Assembly: GCA_963725895.1 (NCBI GenBank)
Contig: CAVSAJ010000003.1
Coordinates: forward strand, 124,001 to 188,000
Length of the DNA stretch: 64,000 nt
Direction of reading: 5' to 3'
Source of the DNA: Bog-473 sp963725895
GTDB lineage: Bacteria > Actinomycetota > Acidimicrobiia > Acidimicrobiales > RAAP-2
Shown here in pieces: positions 36,767 through 46,121 of this stretch. Numbering within the stretch: the first letter of the stretch is position 1; each line of letters begins with the position of its first letter. The position numbers and the translations under genes are program-made. Under the pieces are notes generated by a model that saw only the letters and a program-made list of their open reading frames with translations, did not search any database and was not told where the DNA came from.

Positions 36767-39109
36767 ATGCACGAGTTCCTCGAGTTCACGATCATCGGCA
36801 TCGTCTTGGGCTCGGCCTACGCGGTTGCGGCCAGCGGCCTCGTCGTCACCTACTCGACGTCGGGCATCTTCAACATCGCGCACGGCGCCATGGGCATGTT
36901 CATGGCCTTCGTGTACTGGCAGCTGTCGGTCGGCTGGCACATCAACACCGCGCTCTCCTTCGTCCTCACCGTCTTCGTGTTGGCCCCGCTCCTCGGCGCG
37001 GTGGTGGAACGAACGGTGATCCAGTGGATGGACCCCTCCAACGTGGCGACCACGCTGGCGGTGACGGTCGGACTGACGTTGCTGTTCTTCGGCCTCGTCA
37101 ACAACTACATCTGGAAGCCCACGGCGCGCACGGTGCCGCAGTTCTTCGGCTTCAGCGGGTTCACTTTCCTCGGCGTGCACATCGACTGGGAGGAGGCGAT
37201 CACGGTCGGCGCCGCCATCGCCATCGCGGTGGGCCTGCGACTGTTCCTCTACCGCACCCGTACCGGCATCGCGATGCGTGGCGTGGTGGACAACCGGCCT
37301 CTCATCGGCCTGTTCGGTGGTCGGCCCGCCCGCCTCTCCACCTTGAGTTGGGCCATCGGTGCCTCGCTGGCCTCGGTCGCGGGCATCCTGGTCGCTCCCC
37401 GCCTGCAGCTGCAGCCGTTGATCCTGACCCTGCTCGTCATCGACGCCTACGCCGCGGCCGTCATCGGGCGGTTGCGCAGCCTGCCCATGACCTTCTTGGG
37501 CGGCCTGGTCGTCGGCCTGCTCTCCTCCTACGCCCAGGGCTACGTGCCCGACACGGGAAGCTTCTGGTCCTCGGCTCCGGTCCAGGGCCTGCTCACCCAG
37601 TCGGTGCCCTCGGTCATCCTCTTCGTCGCGCTCTTGATGCTGCCGGCGCACCGGCTCCGCAGCGGCGCGACCCAGCGCCATGCACCGCTCGCCCCCGCAG
37701 GCTTCGCCCGCTCGATCCAAGGCGGGCTCCTCCTGGTGGCCGCCGTCTGGGTGGCGGTCTCGTTCATGGGACCGGCCAACATCATCAAGCTCGGGATCGG
37801 GCTGGCCTTCGCGCTCATCTGTCTTTCCCTCGTCCCCCTCACGGGGTGGGGCGGCTACGCATCCATCTGCCAGCTCACCTTCGCGGGCATCGGTACCTTC
37901 GCCATGTACAAGTTCGGCTCGGGAGGCTCGGTCTGGGGTCTGGTGGCGGCAGCCGGGATCGCCGGCGGGGCGGGGGCTCTGGTCGCACTGCCGGCTTTGC
38001 GGGTGAGAGGGCTCTACCTGGCTCTGGCGACGATGGCCTTCGCCAGCGCCATGGACAACGCGTTCTTCCCCTGGTCGGCCATCTTCGGCTTTAACGGCTC
38101 GGTCGCCATCGCCAAGCCGTCCTTGTTCGGGCTGAGCACGAGCTCGCCCAAGTCCTTCACCGTCTTCTTGGCCGTGGTGTTCGCGCTGTTCTCCATCGCC
38201 ATCTTGGCCATGCGACGGGGTCCCTTTGGCCGGGTCCTCGTGGCGGTGAAGGATTCCGAGGCGGCCTGCGCCACACTGGGACTGTCCCTCACCGCCACCA
38301 AGCTGGCCGTCTTCACGTTGTCCGCCGCCATGGCCGGTGTGGCCGGGGCCCTGTTCGGCGCTGCCTCGTCGGTGGCCAGCGGCACCGACTTCCAGATGTT
38401 CGAGAGCTTGCTGATCCTGGCCGTCGTGGCCATTGGCGGGGCTTCGGTCTGCTCGGGCGCCCTGGCCGGCGGCCTGGCGCTCGGCTTCTTGCCCGGGAAC
38501 GCACAGGACGTCTTCATCGGCGCCGGCACGGTGGCGCTGGCGTTCTATCCCGACGGCGTGCTGCCCCTCGGCTACGCCCGCTTCCACCACTGGTGGGACG
38601 GCCTGGGCGTCCGCGGCGACAAGGCGGTGCCGGGGTCTCGGGCACTGCGCCACGCTCTCGGGCACCGCGTCCGCGCCAGAGCGGCGAGGGGCGCTCGCCG
38701 GGTCCAGGCCCGTCTGACCATCCCGTCTGACCCCCGTCTGACCCCCGTCTGCCCCCGTCTGCCTCTGGCAACCCGCGCCGACCTCGCCCGCCGGACCGTC
38801 GCAGCCCGACGCAGCCCGACGCAGCCCGCCGCGCCGACGGGTCCCGGTCCGGGGCGGCCGACCCCGGGAACCGAGTGCGGCGACCGATGCGGCGACCGCG
38901 GCGAGCCCTCGGGACCGGCCGAAGAGACCCCCGCCACCAGCCGCGCCGGATTGTCGGACCCCCAGGTAACCGCTATCATGGATTCCTGCCATGTGCGGGC
39001 TTCGGCCCAGCGCGGAATGCGTCACATGGAGCCTGAATTTGCGGAATCGAGAGGTAGCGCGTGCCCACAATCGCCCAGCTCGTCCGCAAGGGACGGGAGG
39101 CCAAGGTGA
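36767..39109 (+). CDS. livHM: Fused LivH-LivM ABC transporter permease; 3' end uncertain
   Basis: One chain carries both permeases: a LivH half (GLVVTYSTSGIFNIAHGAMGMF at residues about 24-45) and a LivM half (from about residue 310, with KDSEAACATLGLSLTATKLAVF near residue 495). Fused permeases of this kind are known in actinobacteria. The frame stays open to 39109, but the last 135 codons after about 38700 are Arg/Pro-rich, contain 10- and 11-bp tandem repeats whose length is not a multiple of three and run through the rpsL promoter and into rpsL. The true end is therefore probably near 38700, perhaps after a missed frame break. It starts 21 bases after livK without a clear ribosome binding site. 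Confidence 0.82.
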   Translation: MHEFLEFTIIGIVLGSAYAVAASGLVVTYSTSGIFNIAHGAMGMFMAFVYWQLSVGWHINTALSFVLTVFVLAPLLGAVVERTVIQWMDPSNVATTLAVTVGLTLLFFGLVNNYIWKPTARTVPQFFGFSGFTFLGVHIDWEEAITVGAAIAIAVGLRLFLYRTRTGIAMRGVVDNRPLIGLFGGRPARLSTLSWAIGASLASVAGILVAPRLQLQPLILTLLVIDAYAAAVIGRLRSLPMTFLGGLVVGLLSSYAQGYVPDTGSFWSSAPVQGLLTQSVPSVILFVALLMLPAHRLRSGATQRHAPLAPAGFARSIQGGLLLVAAVWVAVSFMGPANIIKLGIGLAFALICLSLVPLTGWGGYASICQLTFAGIGTFAMYKFGSGGSVWGLVAAAGIAGGAGALVALPALRVRGLYLALATMAFASAMDNAFFPWSAIFGFNGSVAIAKPSLFGLSTSSPKSFTVFLAVVFALFSIAILAMRRGPFGRVLVAVKDSEAACATLGLSLTATKLAVFTLSAAMAGVAGALFGAASSVASGTDFQMFESLLILAVVAIGGASVCSGALAGGLALGFLPGNAQDVFIGAGTVALAFYPDGVLPLGYARFHHWWDGLGVRGDKAVPGSRALRHALGHRVRARAARGARRVQARLTIPSDPRLTPVCPRLPLATRADLARRTVAARRSPTQPAAPTGPGPGRPTPGTECGDRCGDRGEPSGPAEETPATSRAGLSDPQVTAIMDSCHVRASAQRGMRHMEPEFAESRGSACPQSPSSSARDGRPR
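38801..38830 (+). repeat. 10-bp tandem repeat upstream of rpsL
   Basis: GCAGCCCGAC occurs twice exactly and once with one change. A second repeated element built on CCCCCGTCTG lies just before it (about 38722-38762). Both sit within the doubtful 3' extension of livHM. Confidence 0.8.
38951..38979 (+). promoter_or_regulatory. Promoter of the str operon (rpsL)
   Basis: TTGTCG at 38951-38956 and TATCAT at 38974-38979 are 17 bases apart, a good housekeeping promoter. It lies about 80 bases upstream of the rpsL start. Confidence 0.7.
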
Positions 39110-39432
39110 CCAAGACCAAGACCCCCGCCCTGAAGGGCGCGCCCCAGCGGCGCGGGGTGTGCACCCGCGTCTACACCACGACCCCGAAGAAGCCGAACTC
39201 CGCGCTGCGCAAGGTGGCCCGTGTCCGGCTCTCCTCGGGCGTCGAGATCACGGCCTACATCCCCGGTGTCGGCCACAACCTCCAGGAGCACTCCATCGTC
39301 CTCGTGCGCGGCGGCCGGGTGAAGGACCTGCCCGGTGTCCGCTACAAGGTCGTGCGCGGGGCGCTCGACACCTCGGGCGTGCGCGAGCGCAGCCAGGCCC
39401 GCAGCCGCTACGGCGCGAAGAAGGAGTCCTAG
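39061..39432 (+). CDS. rpsL: 30S ribosomal protein S12
   Basis: S12 (123 residues) controls decoding accuracy at the A site. Family blocks are PTIAQLVRKGR, TPKKPNSALRKVARVRLSSG, GVGHNLQEHSIVLVRGGRVKDLPGVRYK and GVRERSQARSRYG. The two lysines whose change gives streptomycin resistance (in TPKKPNS and GRVKDLP) are wild type. The start is GTG 39061 with GAGAGGTAG upstream. It is the first gene of the str operon and is followed by rpsG after 2 bases. Confidence 0.97.
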   Translation: MPTIAQLVRKGREAKVTKTKTPALKGAPQRRGVCTRVYTTTPKKPNSALRKVARVRLSSGVEITAYIPGVGHNLQEHSIVLVRGGRVKDLPGVRYKVVRGALDTSGVRERSQARSRYGAKKES

Positions 39433-39434
39433 GC

Positions 39435-39905
39435 ATGCCCCGCAACGGACCCGCCACCCGCCGCGAGCTCGCCCCGGACCCCGTCTACCGCTCGGTCCTG
39501 GTCACCCAGTTCGTCAACAAGGTGCTCTCGCGCGGCAAGCGCACGCTGGCCGAGCGCATCGTCTACACCGCCCTCGAGCAGGTGCAGGAGAAGTCGGGCG
39601 GCGACCCGGTGGCCGCGCTCAAGCGCGCCGTCGAGAACACCCGGCCCGAGGTCGAGGTCAAGTCGCGCCGTGTCGGAGGTGCCACGTATCAAGTGCCCGT
39701 CGAGGTGCGCCCGCGGCGGGCGACCACGCTGGCCATCCGGTGGCTGACGACCTACGCCGGCCAGCGCCGGGAGAAGACGATGGCCGAGCGCCTGTCCGGC
39801 GAGATCCTCGACGCCTCCAACAACATCGGGGCCTCGGTGAAGCGCCGCGAGGACATGCACAAGATGGCGGAGTCGAACCGCGCCTTCGCCCACTACCGCT
39901 GGTAG
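39435..39905 (+). CDS. rpsG: 30S ribosomal protein S7
   Basis: S7 (156 residues) nucleates the 30S head and contacts E-site tRNA. Visible motifs are MPRNGPATRRELAPDP, LVTQFVNKVLSRGKRTLAERI, VGGATYQVPVEVRPRR and KRREDMHKMAESNRAFAHYRW. AAGGAG in the rpsL end serves as ribosome binding site. It is spaced 104 bases from fusA by a Pro-codon-rich gap. Confidence 0.97.
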   Translation: MPRNGPATRRELAPDPVYRSVLVTQFVNKVLSRGKRTLAERIVYTALEQVQEKSGGDPVAALKRAVENTRPEVEVKSRRVGGATYQVPVEVRPRRATTLAIRWLTTYAGQRREKTMAERLSGEILDASNNIGASVKRREDMHKMAESNRAFAHYRW

Positions 39906-40009
39906 TGGAACCGACGCCCCGGACCCGCCGCCCGCACCCGCCGCCCCAAGACCCGCCGCCCGCAGACCCACAGACCTACCCACCCCATCGACGACGCACG
40001 AGCACGACC

Positions 40010-42109
40010 ATGGCTGACCCCATCCCCACACGCGACTTCCCGCTCGCCAAGACCCGCAACATCGGGATCATGGCCCACATCGACGCGGGCAAGACCACCA
40101 CGACCGAGCGCATCCTCTACTACACCGGTCGCAACTACAAGATCGGCGAGGTCCACGAGGGTGCCGCGACCATGGACTGGATGGTCCAGGAGCAAGAGCG
40201 CGGCATCACGATCACCTCGGCCGCGACCACCTGCAGCTGGCGCGACAACTGGATCAACATCATCGACACCCCGGGCCACGTCGACTTCACCGTCGAGGTG
40301 GAGCGGTCGCTGCGCGTCCTCGACGGCGCGGTGGCGGTCTTCGACGCCGTCGCCGGCGTGGAGCCCCAGACCGAGACGGTGTGGCGCCAGGCCAACAAGT
40401 ACAACGTCCCGCGCATCTGCTTCGTCAACAAGATGGACCGCATCGGCGCCGACTTCGAGCGCACGGTCCAGATGATCCGCGACCGCCTCGACGCCCTGCC
40501 GGCCGTCATTCAGCTGCCCATCGGCGTCGAGTCCGACTTCAAGGGCGTGATCGACCTGCTCGAGGAGAAGGCCCTTGTCTGGTCGAGCGACATGGGCGAG
40601 GAGTGGGAGACCCTCGCCATCCCGGCGAACATGGAGGCCGAGGCCGACGACGCCCGCCACCAGCTGATCGACGTCGTCTCCAACTTCGACGACACCATCA
40701 TGGAGAAGTACCTCTCCGAGGAACCCATCACGGCCGACGACCTGCGCCGAGCGCTGCGCACGGCCACGCTGGCTGCCGCCGTGGTACCGGTCCTGTGCGG
40801 CTCGGCCTTCAAGAACAAGGGCGTGCAGCCCATGCTCGACGCCGTCATCGACTTCCTGCCGAGCCCGCTCGACCTGCCCCCCACCGAGGGGCACCGGCCC
40901 GGCCACCACGAGGACATCGAGGAGCGCAAGGCCGACGACGCCGAGCCCTTCGCCGCGCTCGCCTTCAAGATCATGACCGACCCCTTCGTCGGCAAGCTGA
41001 CCTACATCCGGGTCTATTCGGGCACGCTGCAAAAGGGCGGGTCAATCACCAACACCACGAAGGACAAGAAGGAGCGGGTGGGCCGCATCCTCCAGATGCA
41101 CGCCAACCACCGCGAGGACAAGGACGCCATCTTCGCCGGCGACATCATGGCCGTGGTCGGGCTGAAGAACACGACGACGGGCGACACGCTGTGCGACACG
41201 CAGCACCCGATCGTGCTCGAGGCGCTCGAGTTCCCCGAGCCCGTGATCCACGTCGCCGTGGAGCCCAAGACCAAGGCCGACCAGGACAAGCTGTCCCGGG
41301 CCCTCTACTCGCTCAGCGAGGAGGACCCGACCTTCCGCGTGCGCTCCGACGAGGAGACCGGCCAGACGGTGATCTCGGGGATGGGCGAGCTGCACCTCGA
41401 GGTCCTCGTCGACCGCATGCTGCGCGAGTTCAGCGTCGACGCCAACGTGGGCAAGCCCCAGGTGGCCTACCGCGAGACCATCCGCAAGCCGGTGGACAAG
41501 GTCGAGGAACGCTACGTCCGCCAGACCGGTGGCCGCGGCCAGTACGGCCACGTCGTCATCAGCGCCGAGCCCACGGGGCCCGGCGGGGGCTACGAGTTCA
41601 TCGACAAGATCACCGGCGGCGTGATCCCCAAGGAGTACATCCCCTCGGTGGACGCCGGCATCCAAGAGGCGCTCACCGCGGGCGTGCTGGCCGGGTATCC
41701 GACCGTGGACATCCGGGTGACCCTGACGTACGGGTCGTACCACGACGTGGACTCCTCGGAGATGGCCTTCAAGATCGCCGGCTCCATGGCGGTCAAAAAG
41801 GCGATCCGGGCCGCCAGCCCCGTCCTGCTCGAGCCGGTCATGGAAGTCACCGTGACGGTGCCCGACGATTTCCTCGGCGCGGTCACCGGCGACCTGTCCT
41901 CGCGCCGCGGGCGAATGGAGGGCATGGACCAGCAGGGGACCAGCCATGTGGTCAGAGCGCTCGTCCCACTCGCCGATATGTTCGGCTACTCTACTGACCT
42001 GCGTTCGCGCACCCAGGGCCGCGCCACGTACACGATGCAGTTCCATTCGTACAACCAGGTTCCGGAGTCGATCTCCAAGGAGATCATCGCCCGGGCGCAC
42101 GGGGAGTAA
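40010..42109 (+). CDS. fusA: Elongation factor G
   Basis: EF-G (699 residues) catalyses translocation and, with RRF, ribosome recycling. All G motifs are present: AHIDAGKTTTTERIL, RGITITSAATTC, DTPGHVDFTVEVERSLRVLDG and NKMDRIGADF. Domains II-V follow (ITGGVIPKEYIPSVDAGIQEAL, GDLSSRRGRMEGM, THPLSEMFGY-type element as VPLADMFGYSTDLRS). ATG 40010 opens MADPIPTRDFPLAKTRNIG; upstream in-frame sequence is a shadow of rpsG. The ribosome binding site is weak. It is 141 bases from tuf. Confidence 0.97.
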   Translation: MADPIPTRDFPLAKTRNIGIMAHIDAGKTTTTERILYYTGRNYKIGEVHEGAATMDWMVQEQERGITITSAATTCSWRDNWINIIDTPGHVDFTVEVERSLRVLDGAVAVFDAVAGVEPQTETVWRQANKYNVPRICFVNKMDRIGADFERTVQMIRDRLDALPAVIQLPIGVESDFKGVIDLLEEKALVWSSDMGEEWETLAIPANMEAEADDARHQLIDVVSNFDDTIMEKYLSEEPITADDLRRALRTATLAAAVVPVLCGSAFKNKGVQPMLDAVIDFLPSPLDLPPTEGHRPGHHEDIEERKADDAEPFAALAFKIMTDPFVGKLTYIRVYSGTLQKGGSITNTTKDKKERVGRILQMHANHREDKDAIFAGDIMAVVGLKNTTTGDTLCDTQHPIVLEALEFPEPVIHVAVEPKTKADQDKLSRALYSLSEEDPTFRVRSDEETGQTVISGMGELHLEVLVDRMLREFSVDANVGKPQVAYRETIRKPVDKVEERYVRQTGGRGQYGHVVISAEPTGPGGGYEFIDKITGGVIPKEYIPSVDAGIQEALTAGVLAGYPTVDIRVTLTYGSYHDVDSSEMAFKIAGSMAVKKAIRAASPVLLEPVMEVTVTVPDDFLGAVTGDLSSRRGRMEGMDQQGTSHVVRALVPLADMFGYSTDLRSRTQGRATYTMQFHSYNQVPESISKEIIARAHGE

Positions 42110-42250
42110 GGCGCAGGTAGCCGGCCCGGCAGTACGGCGCAGCAACCACAGAGAACACCACTTTTCGTAAACGGGCGAAGTTTCGTAGGAAGAGATAAAT
42201 GAGAGTCGGGGCCGCCGTGGCCCCGACCAGGAGCAGGGAGTAGCGAGGCG

Positions 42251-43439
<1,189 letters not shown>

Positions 43440-43490
43440 TCCGGGCGACCCGGGCGCATCGAGCGTAGCGAGAGAGCAGGCAGCGAGACC

Positions 43491-43817
43491 ATGGCCGACG
43501 GCCCGAAGCAGAAGATCCGCATCAGGCTGAAGGCCTACGACCACGAGATCCTGGACGAGTCCACGAAGAAGATCGTCCAGACCGTCCAGCGCACGCAGGC
43601 CAAGGTGCTCGGGCCGGTCCCGCTGCCGACCGACAAGCACCGCTACACGGTGATCCGCTCGCCGCACAAGTACAAGGACTCGCGCGAGCACTTCGAGATG
43701 CGGGTCCACAAGCGTCTGGTCGACATCGTCGACCACACCCCCAAGACGGTCGACTCGCTCCAGCGTCTCGACCTGCCGGCGGGCGTGGACATCGAGATCA
43801 AGATCCAGACCGCCTGA
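43491..43817 (+). CDS. rpsJ: 30S ribosomal protein S10
   Basis: S10 (108 residues) sits in the 30S head and, as NusE, joins transcription antitermination complexes. The sequence has KIRIRLKAYDHEILDESTKKI, GPVPLPTDKHRYTVIRSPHK and SREHFEMRVHKRLVDI. An N-terminal MADGPKQ precedes the usual start, giving a few extra residues. It lies 51 bases after tuf, so str and S10 operons may be read together. Confidence 0.97.
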   Translation: MADGPKQKIRIRLKAYDHEILDESTKKIVQTVQRTQAKVLGPVPLPTDKHRYTVIRSPHKYKDSREHFEMRVHKRLVDIVDHTPKTVDSLQRLDLPAGVDIEIKIQTA

Positions 43818-43995
43818 CGGCCGGCCTCGCGTCCCCGCCGGACGCCTGGCAGGGGGCGGGACCATGGTGTAACCTTGCGGGCCGCCGAATTCGGCAGCTC
43901 AGAGGCGATATACAGCGGCACCGCGGTGCTGCGGACGAACAGCAGACGTGCGTGAGCGCCGGCCCCGGCCGGAACCCCACGCCGAACCATTCGAG

Positions 43996-44024
43996 CGCTC
44001 CGCTCGGGATTCCCGGGCGGAGCG
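43996..44024 (+). promoter_or_regulatory. Strong hairpin in the rpsJ-rplC leader
   Basis: The 256-base gap between rpsJ and rplC is unusually long. It holds CGCTCCGC (43996-44003) facing GCGGAGCG (44017-44024), with an inner CGGG-ATT-CCCG stem. The whole would form a very stable hairpin about 50 bases before the rplC start. It could be an attenuator or a ribosomal-protein binding site controlling rplC onward; there is no T run. Confidence 0.5.
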
Positions 44025-44073
44025 TTGGCGTGCGTACGGGACACCGCACGCGCCGGACCAAGGAAGAGGACAC

Positions 44074-44733
44074 GTGGCAACCAAGGCCATCGTCGGCGAG
44101 AAAGTCGGCATGACCCAGGTCTGGGACGACCAAAACCGCGCCATACCGGTGACGGTGCTGAAGGTCGCGCCCGTCCGCGTGGTCCAGGTCAAGACGCCCG
44201 AGTCCGACGGCTATGCCGCGTTGCAGGTGACGTGGGGCTTCCGGCGCAACTCCACCCTGACCAAGCCCGAGATCGGGCACTACGCCAAGGCGGGCGTGAA
44301 TCCCGGCCGCAAGCTCGTCGAGCTGCGCATCGACGACGTGGCCGACTACACGGTGGGCCAGGAGCTGGCGGCGGACCTCTGGGCGGCCGGCGAGCGGGTC
44401 GACGCCATCGCGGTCTCCAAGGGGAAGGGCTTCACCGGCGGGATGAAGCGCCACAACTTCAGCGGCCAGGGCGCGTCGCACGGCAACCACCGCAGCCACC
44501 GGGTGCCCGGGGCCATCGGCGCCTGCGCCACGCCGTCGCGTGTCTTCAAGGGCACGCGCATGGCGGGACAGATGGGCGGGAACCAGGTGACCGCGCTCAA
44601 CCTCGAGGTGGTCTCCGCCGACGCCGAGCGCGAGCTGGTGCTGGTCAAGGGGGCCGTGCCCGGAGCCCGTGGCAGCGTGGTCGTACTGCGCGACTCGGTC
44701 AAGACACCGAGCAAGGCGGGGCGGTCGCGATGA
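44074..44733 (+). CDS. rplC: 50S ribosomal protein L3
   Basis: L3 (219 residues) is an early assembly protein near the peptidyl transferase centre. It begins ATKAIVGEKVGMTQVWDD and has GKGFTGGMKRHNFSGQGASHGNHRSHRVPGAIG in adjoining blocks, with the glutamine that is methylated in other species. GTG 44074 is supported by AGGAAGAGGA; the open frame upstream is not conserved. It ends by overlapping the rplD start (ATGA). Confidence 0.97.
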   Translation: MATKAIVGEKVGMTQVWDDQNRAIPVTVLKVAPVRVVQVKTPESDGYAALQVTWGFRRNSTLTKPEIGHYAKAGVNPGRKLVELRIDDVADYTVGQELAADLWAAGERVDAIAVSKGKGFTGGMKRHNFSGQGASHGNHRSHRVPGAIGACATPSRVFKGTRMAGQMGGNQVTALNLEVVSADAERELVLVKGAVPGARGSVVVLRDSVKTPSKAGRSR

Positions 44734-45825
44734 CGACGACGGCCACCCCGGCGACGCGCTCGGGCAGCGTGCTGCGCCACACCATGAAAAAGGAGCGCCC
44801 GGCTCCCGTCGGCCGCGCACAGCGCCCCGGCGCAATGCGGCCGGGCACGACTTCGGCACCGTGGACCTCGAGCCGACGGTCTTCGGGCTCACCCCCAACC
44901 GGGCAGTCCTGCACCAGGTGGTCACCGCCCAGCTCGCCGGCATCCGTTCCGGGACGCAGTCGACCCGGACGCGCGCCGAGGTGCGCGGGGGCGGCGCCAA
45001 GCCCTTCCGCCAGAAGGGCACCGGCCGGGCCCGCCAGGGTTCGAGCCGCTCGCCGTCCAGAGCGGCGGTGGCGTCGCGCTCGGGCCCAAGCCGCGCAGCT
45101 ACGCCCAGCACACGCCCAAGAAGATGGTGCGCCTCGCGCTGCTGTCGGCCCTGAGCGACCGCGCCGAGATCGGCCGGATCATCGTGGTCGACGACTGGGA
45201 GATCACCGAGCCGAGCACCAAGGACGCCGCCACCATCTTGCGCAGGCTCAGGCTGGGCACCGACTCCGTCCTCATCGTGCTGGCCCAGGACGAGATCGAC
45301 CTGGCGCTGTCGTTCCGCAACCTGCGCCAGGCCCGCACGACCACCTTCGCCGAGCTCTCGGCCCACGACGTGGTGCGGGCCGACTGGCTGCTGTTCTCGG
45401 ACCGCACGGTGCCGACCTCGGAAGGCGACTTCTCGGGCACGCACGTCATGGAGCCGGCCGCCGAGGGCGTCAGTGCTGCGACCTCGCGTTCGGACGCCAA
45501 GGCCGCTGGGGCCGGGACCGACACGGACGCTGCGGCCGAGACTGACGCCGCGGCCGAGAGCGACGACGGAGCCGACGAGGAAGCCCCAGTCGCCACGGCC
45601 ACCAAGGCGGTCAAGGCATCTGTAACTACGAAGGCGGCCAAGGCATCTGCAGCTACGAAGGCCGCCAAGTCGACGAAGGCGGCAAAGTCGACGAAGGCCG
45701 GCACGGCGAAGGCGGCTCCGGCCACCAAGGCCACCAAGGCCACCAAGGCCACCAAGGCCACGAAGGCGAGCAAGGCCGCCACCGAGGCCGGGGACGGCAG
45801 CGAGGAGGCCGAGTCCGATGCGTGA
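44730..45825 (+). CDS. rplD: 50S ribosomal protein L4 with long Lys/Ala-rich tail, two frame breaks
   Basis: L4 lines the exit tunnel and represses its own operon in E. coli. Three frames are needed: ATG 44730 opens a basic leader of about 40 residues; the second frame has DFGTVDLEPTVFGLTPNRAV and the signature GGGAKPFRQKGTGRARQGS; the third has GPKPRSYAQHTPKKMVRLAL and VLRADWLLF-like VVRADWLLFSDRTV. Breaks lie at about 44800-44860 and 45055-45062, each fitting a lost base. After the domain, about 125 residues form first an acidic Ala/Asp/Glu part and then a histone H1-like Lys/Ala/Thr part with KAT repeats. Total about 365 residues against about 210-220 usually. Confidence 0.9.
45721..45774 (+). 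repeat. 9-bp in-frame tandem repeat in rplD
   Basis: GCCACCAAG repeats four times exactly, then twice with changes, encoding ATK units of the L4 tail. Confidence 0.9.
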
Positions 45826-46108
45826 CGCCATGTCGGTGTTGATCCGGCCGGTGGTCTCCGAGAAGAGCTATGCGCTGATGGACCAGAGCGTCTACGTCTT
45901 CATCGTCGACCCCAAGGCCACCAAGATCGAGGTCCGCCACGCCGTGGAGCAGGCCTTCGGGGTGCGGGTGTCCAAGGTCAACACGCTGAACCGTAAGGGA
46001 AAGGCGACGCGCAACCGTCGCACCAACGTGCGCGGGAAGCGCCCCGACACCAAGCGCGCCATCGTCACGCTGCACCCCGACGACTCCATCGACCTCTTCG
46101 AGCGCTGA
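45818..46108 (+). CDS. rplW: 50S ribosomal protein L23
   Basis: L23 (96 residues) stands at the tunnel exit and docks trigger factor and SRP. Core sequence is IRPVVSEKSYALMDQSVYVF, RHAVEQAFGVRVSKVNTL and GKRPDTKRAIVTL. It overlaps rplD by 8 bases. Unlike several neighbours it has no extension. Confidence 0.96.
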   Translation: MRDAMSVLIRPVVSEKSYALMDQSVYVFIVDPKATKIEVRHAVEQAFGVRVSKVNTLNRKGKATRNRRTNVRGKRPDTKRAIVTLHPDDSIDLFER

Positions 46109-46121
46109 TCAGGGAATCGCC

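Noticed and set aside
36761..39070. A 769-codon open frame on the minus strand opposite livHM
   Set aside because: The reverse product is a Gly/Glu/Arg/Asp mix with no domain; the plus strand encodes clear permease helices.
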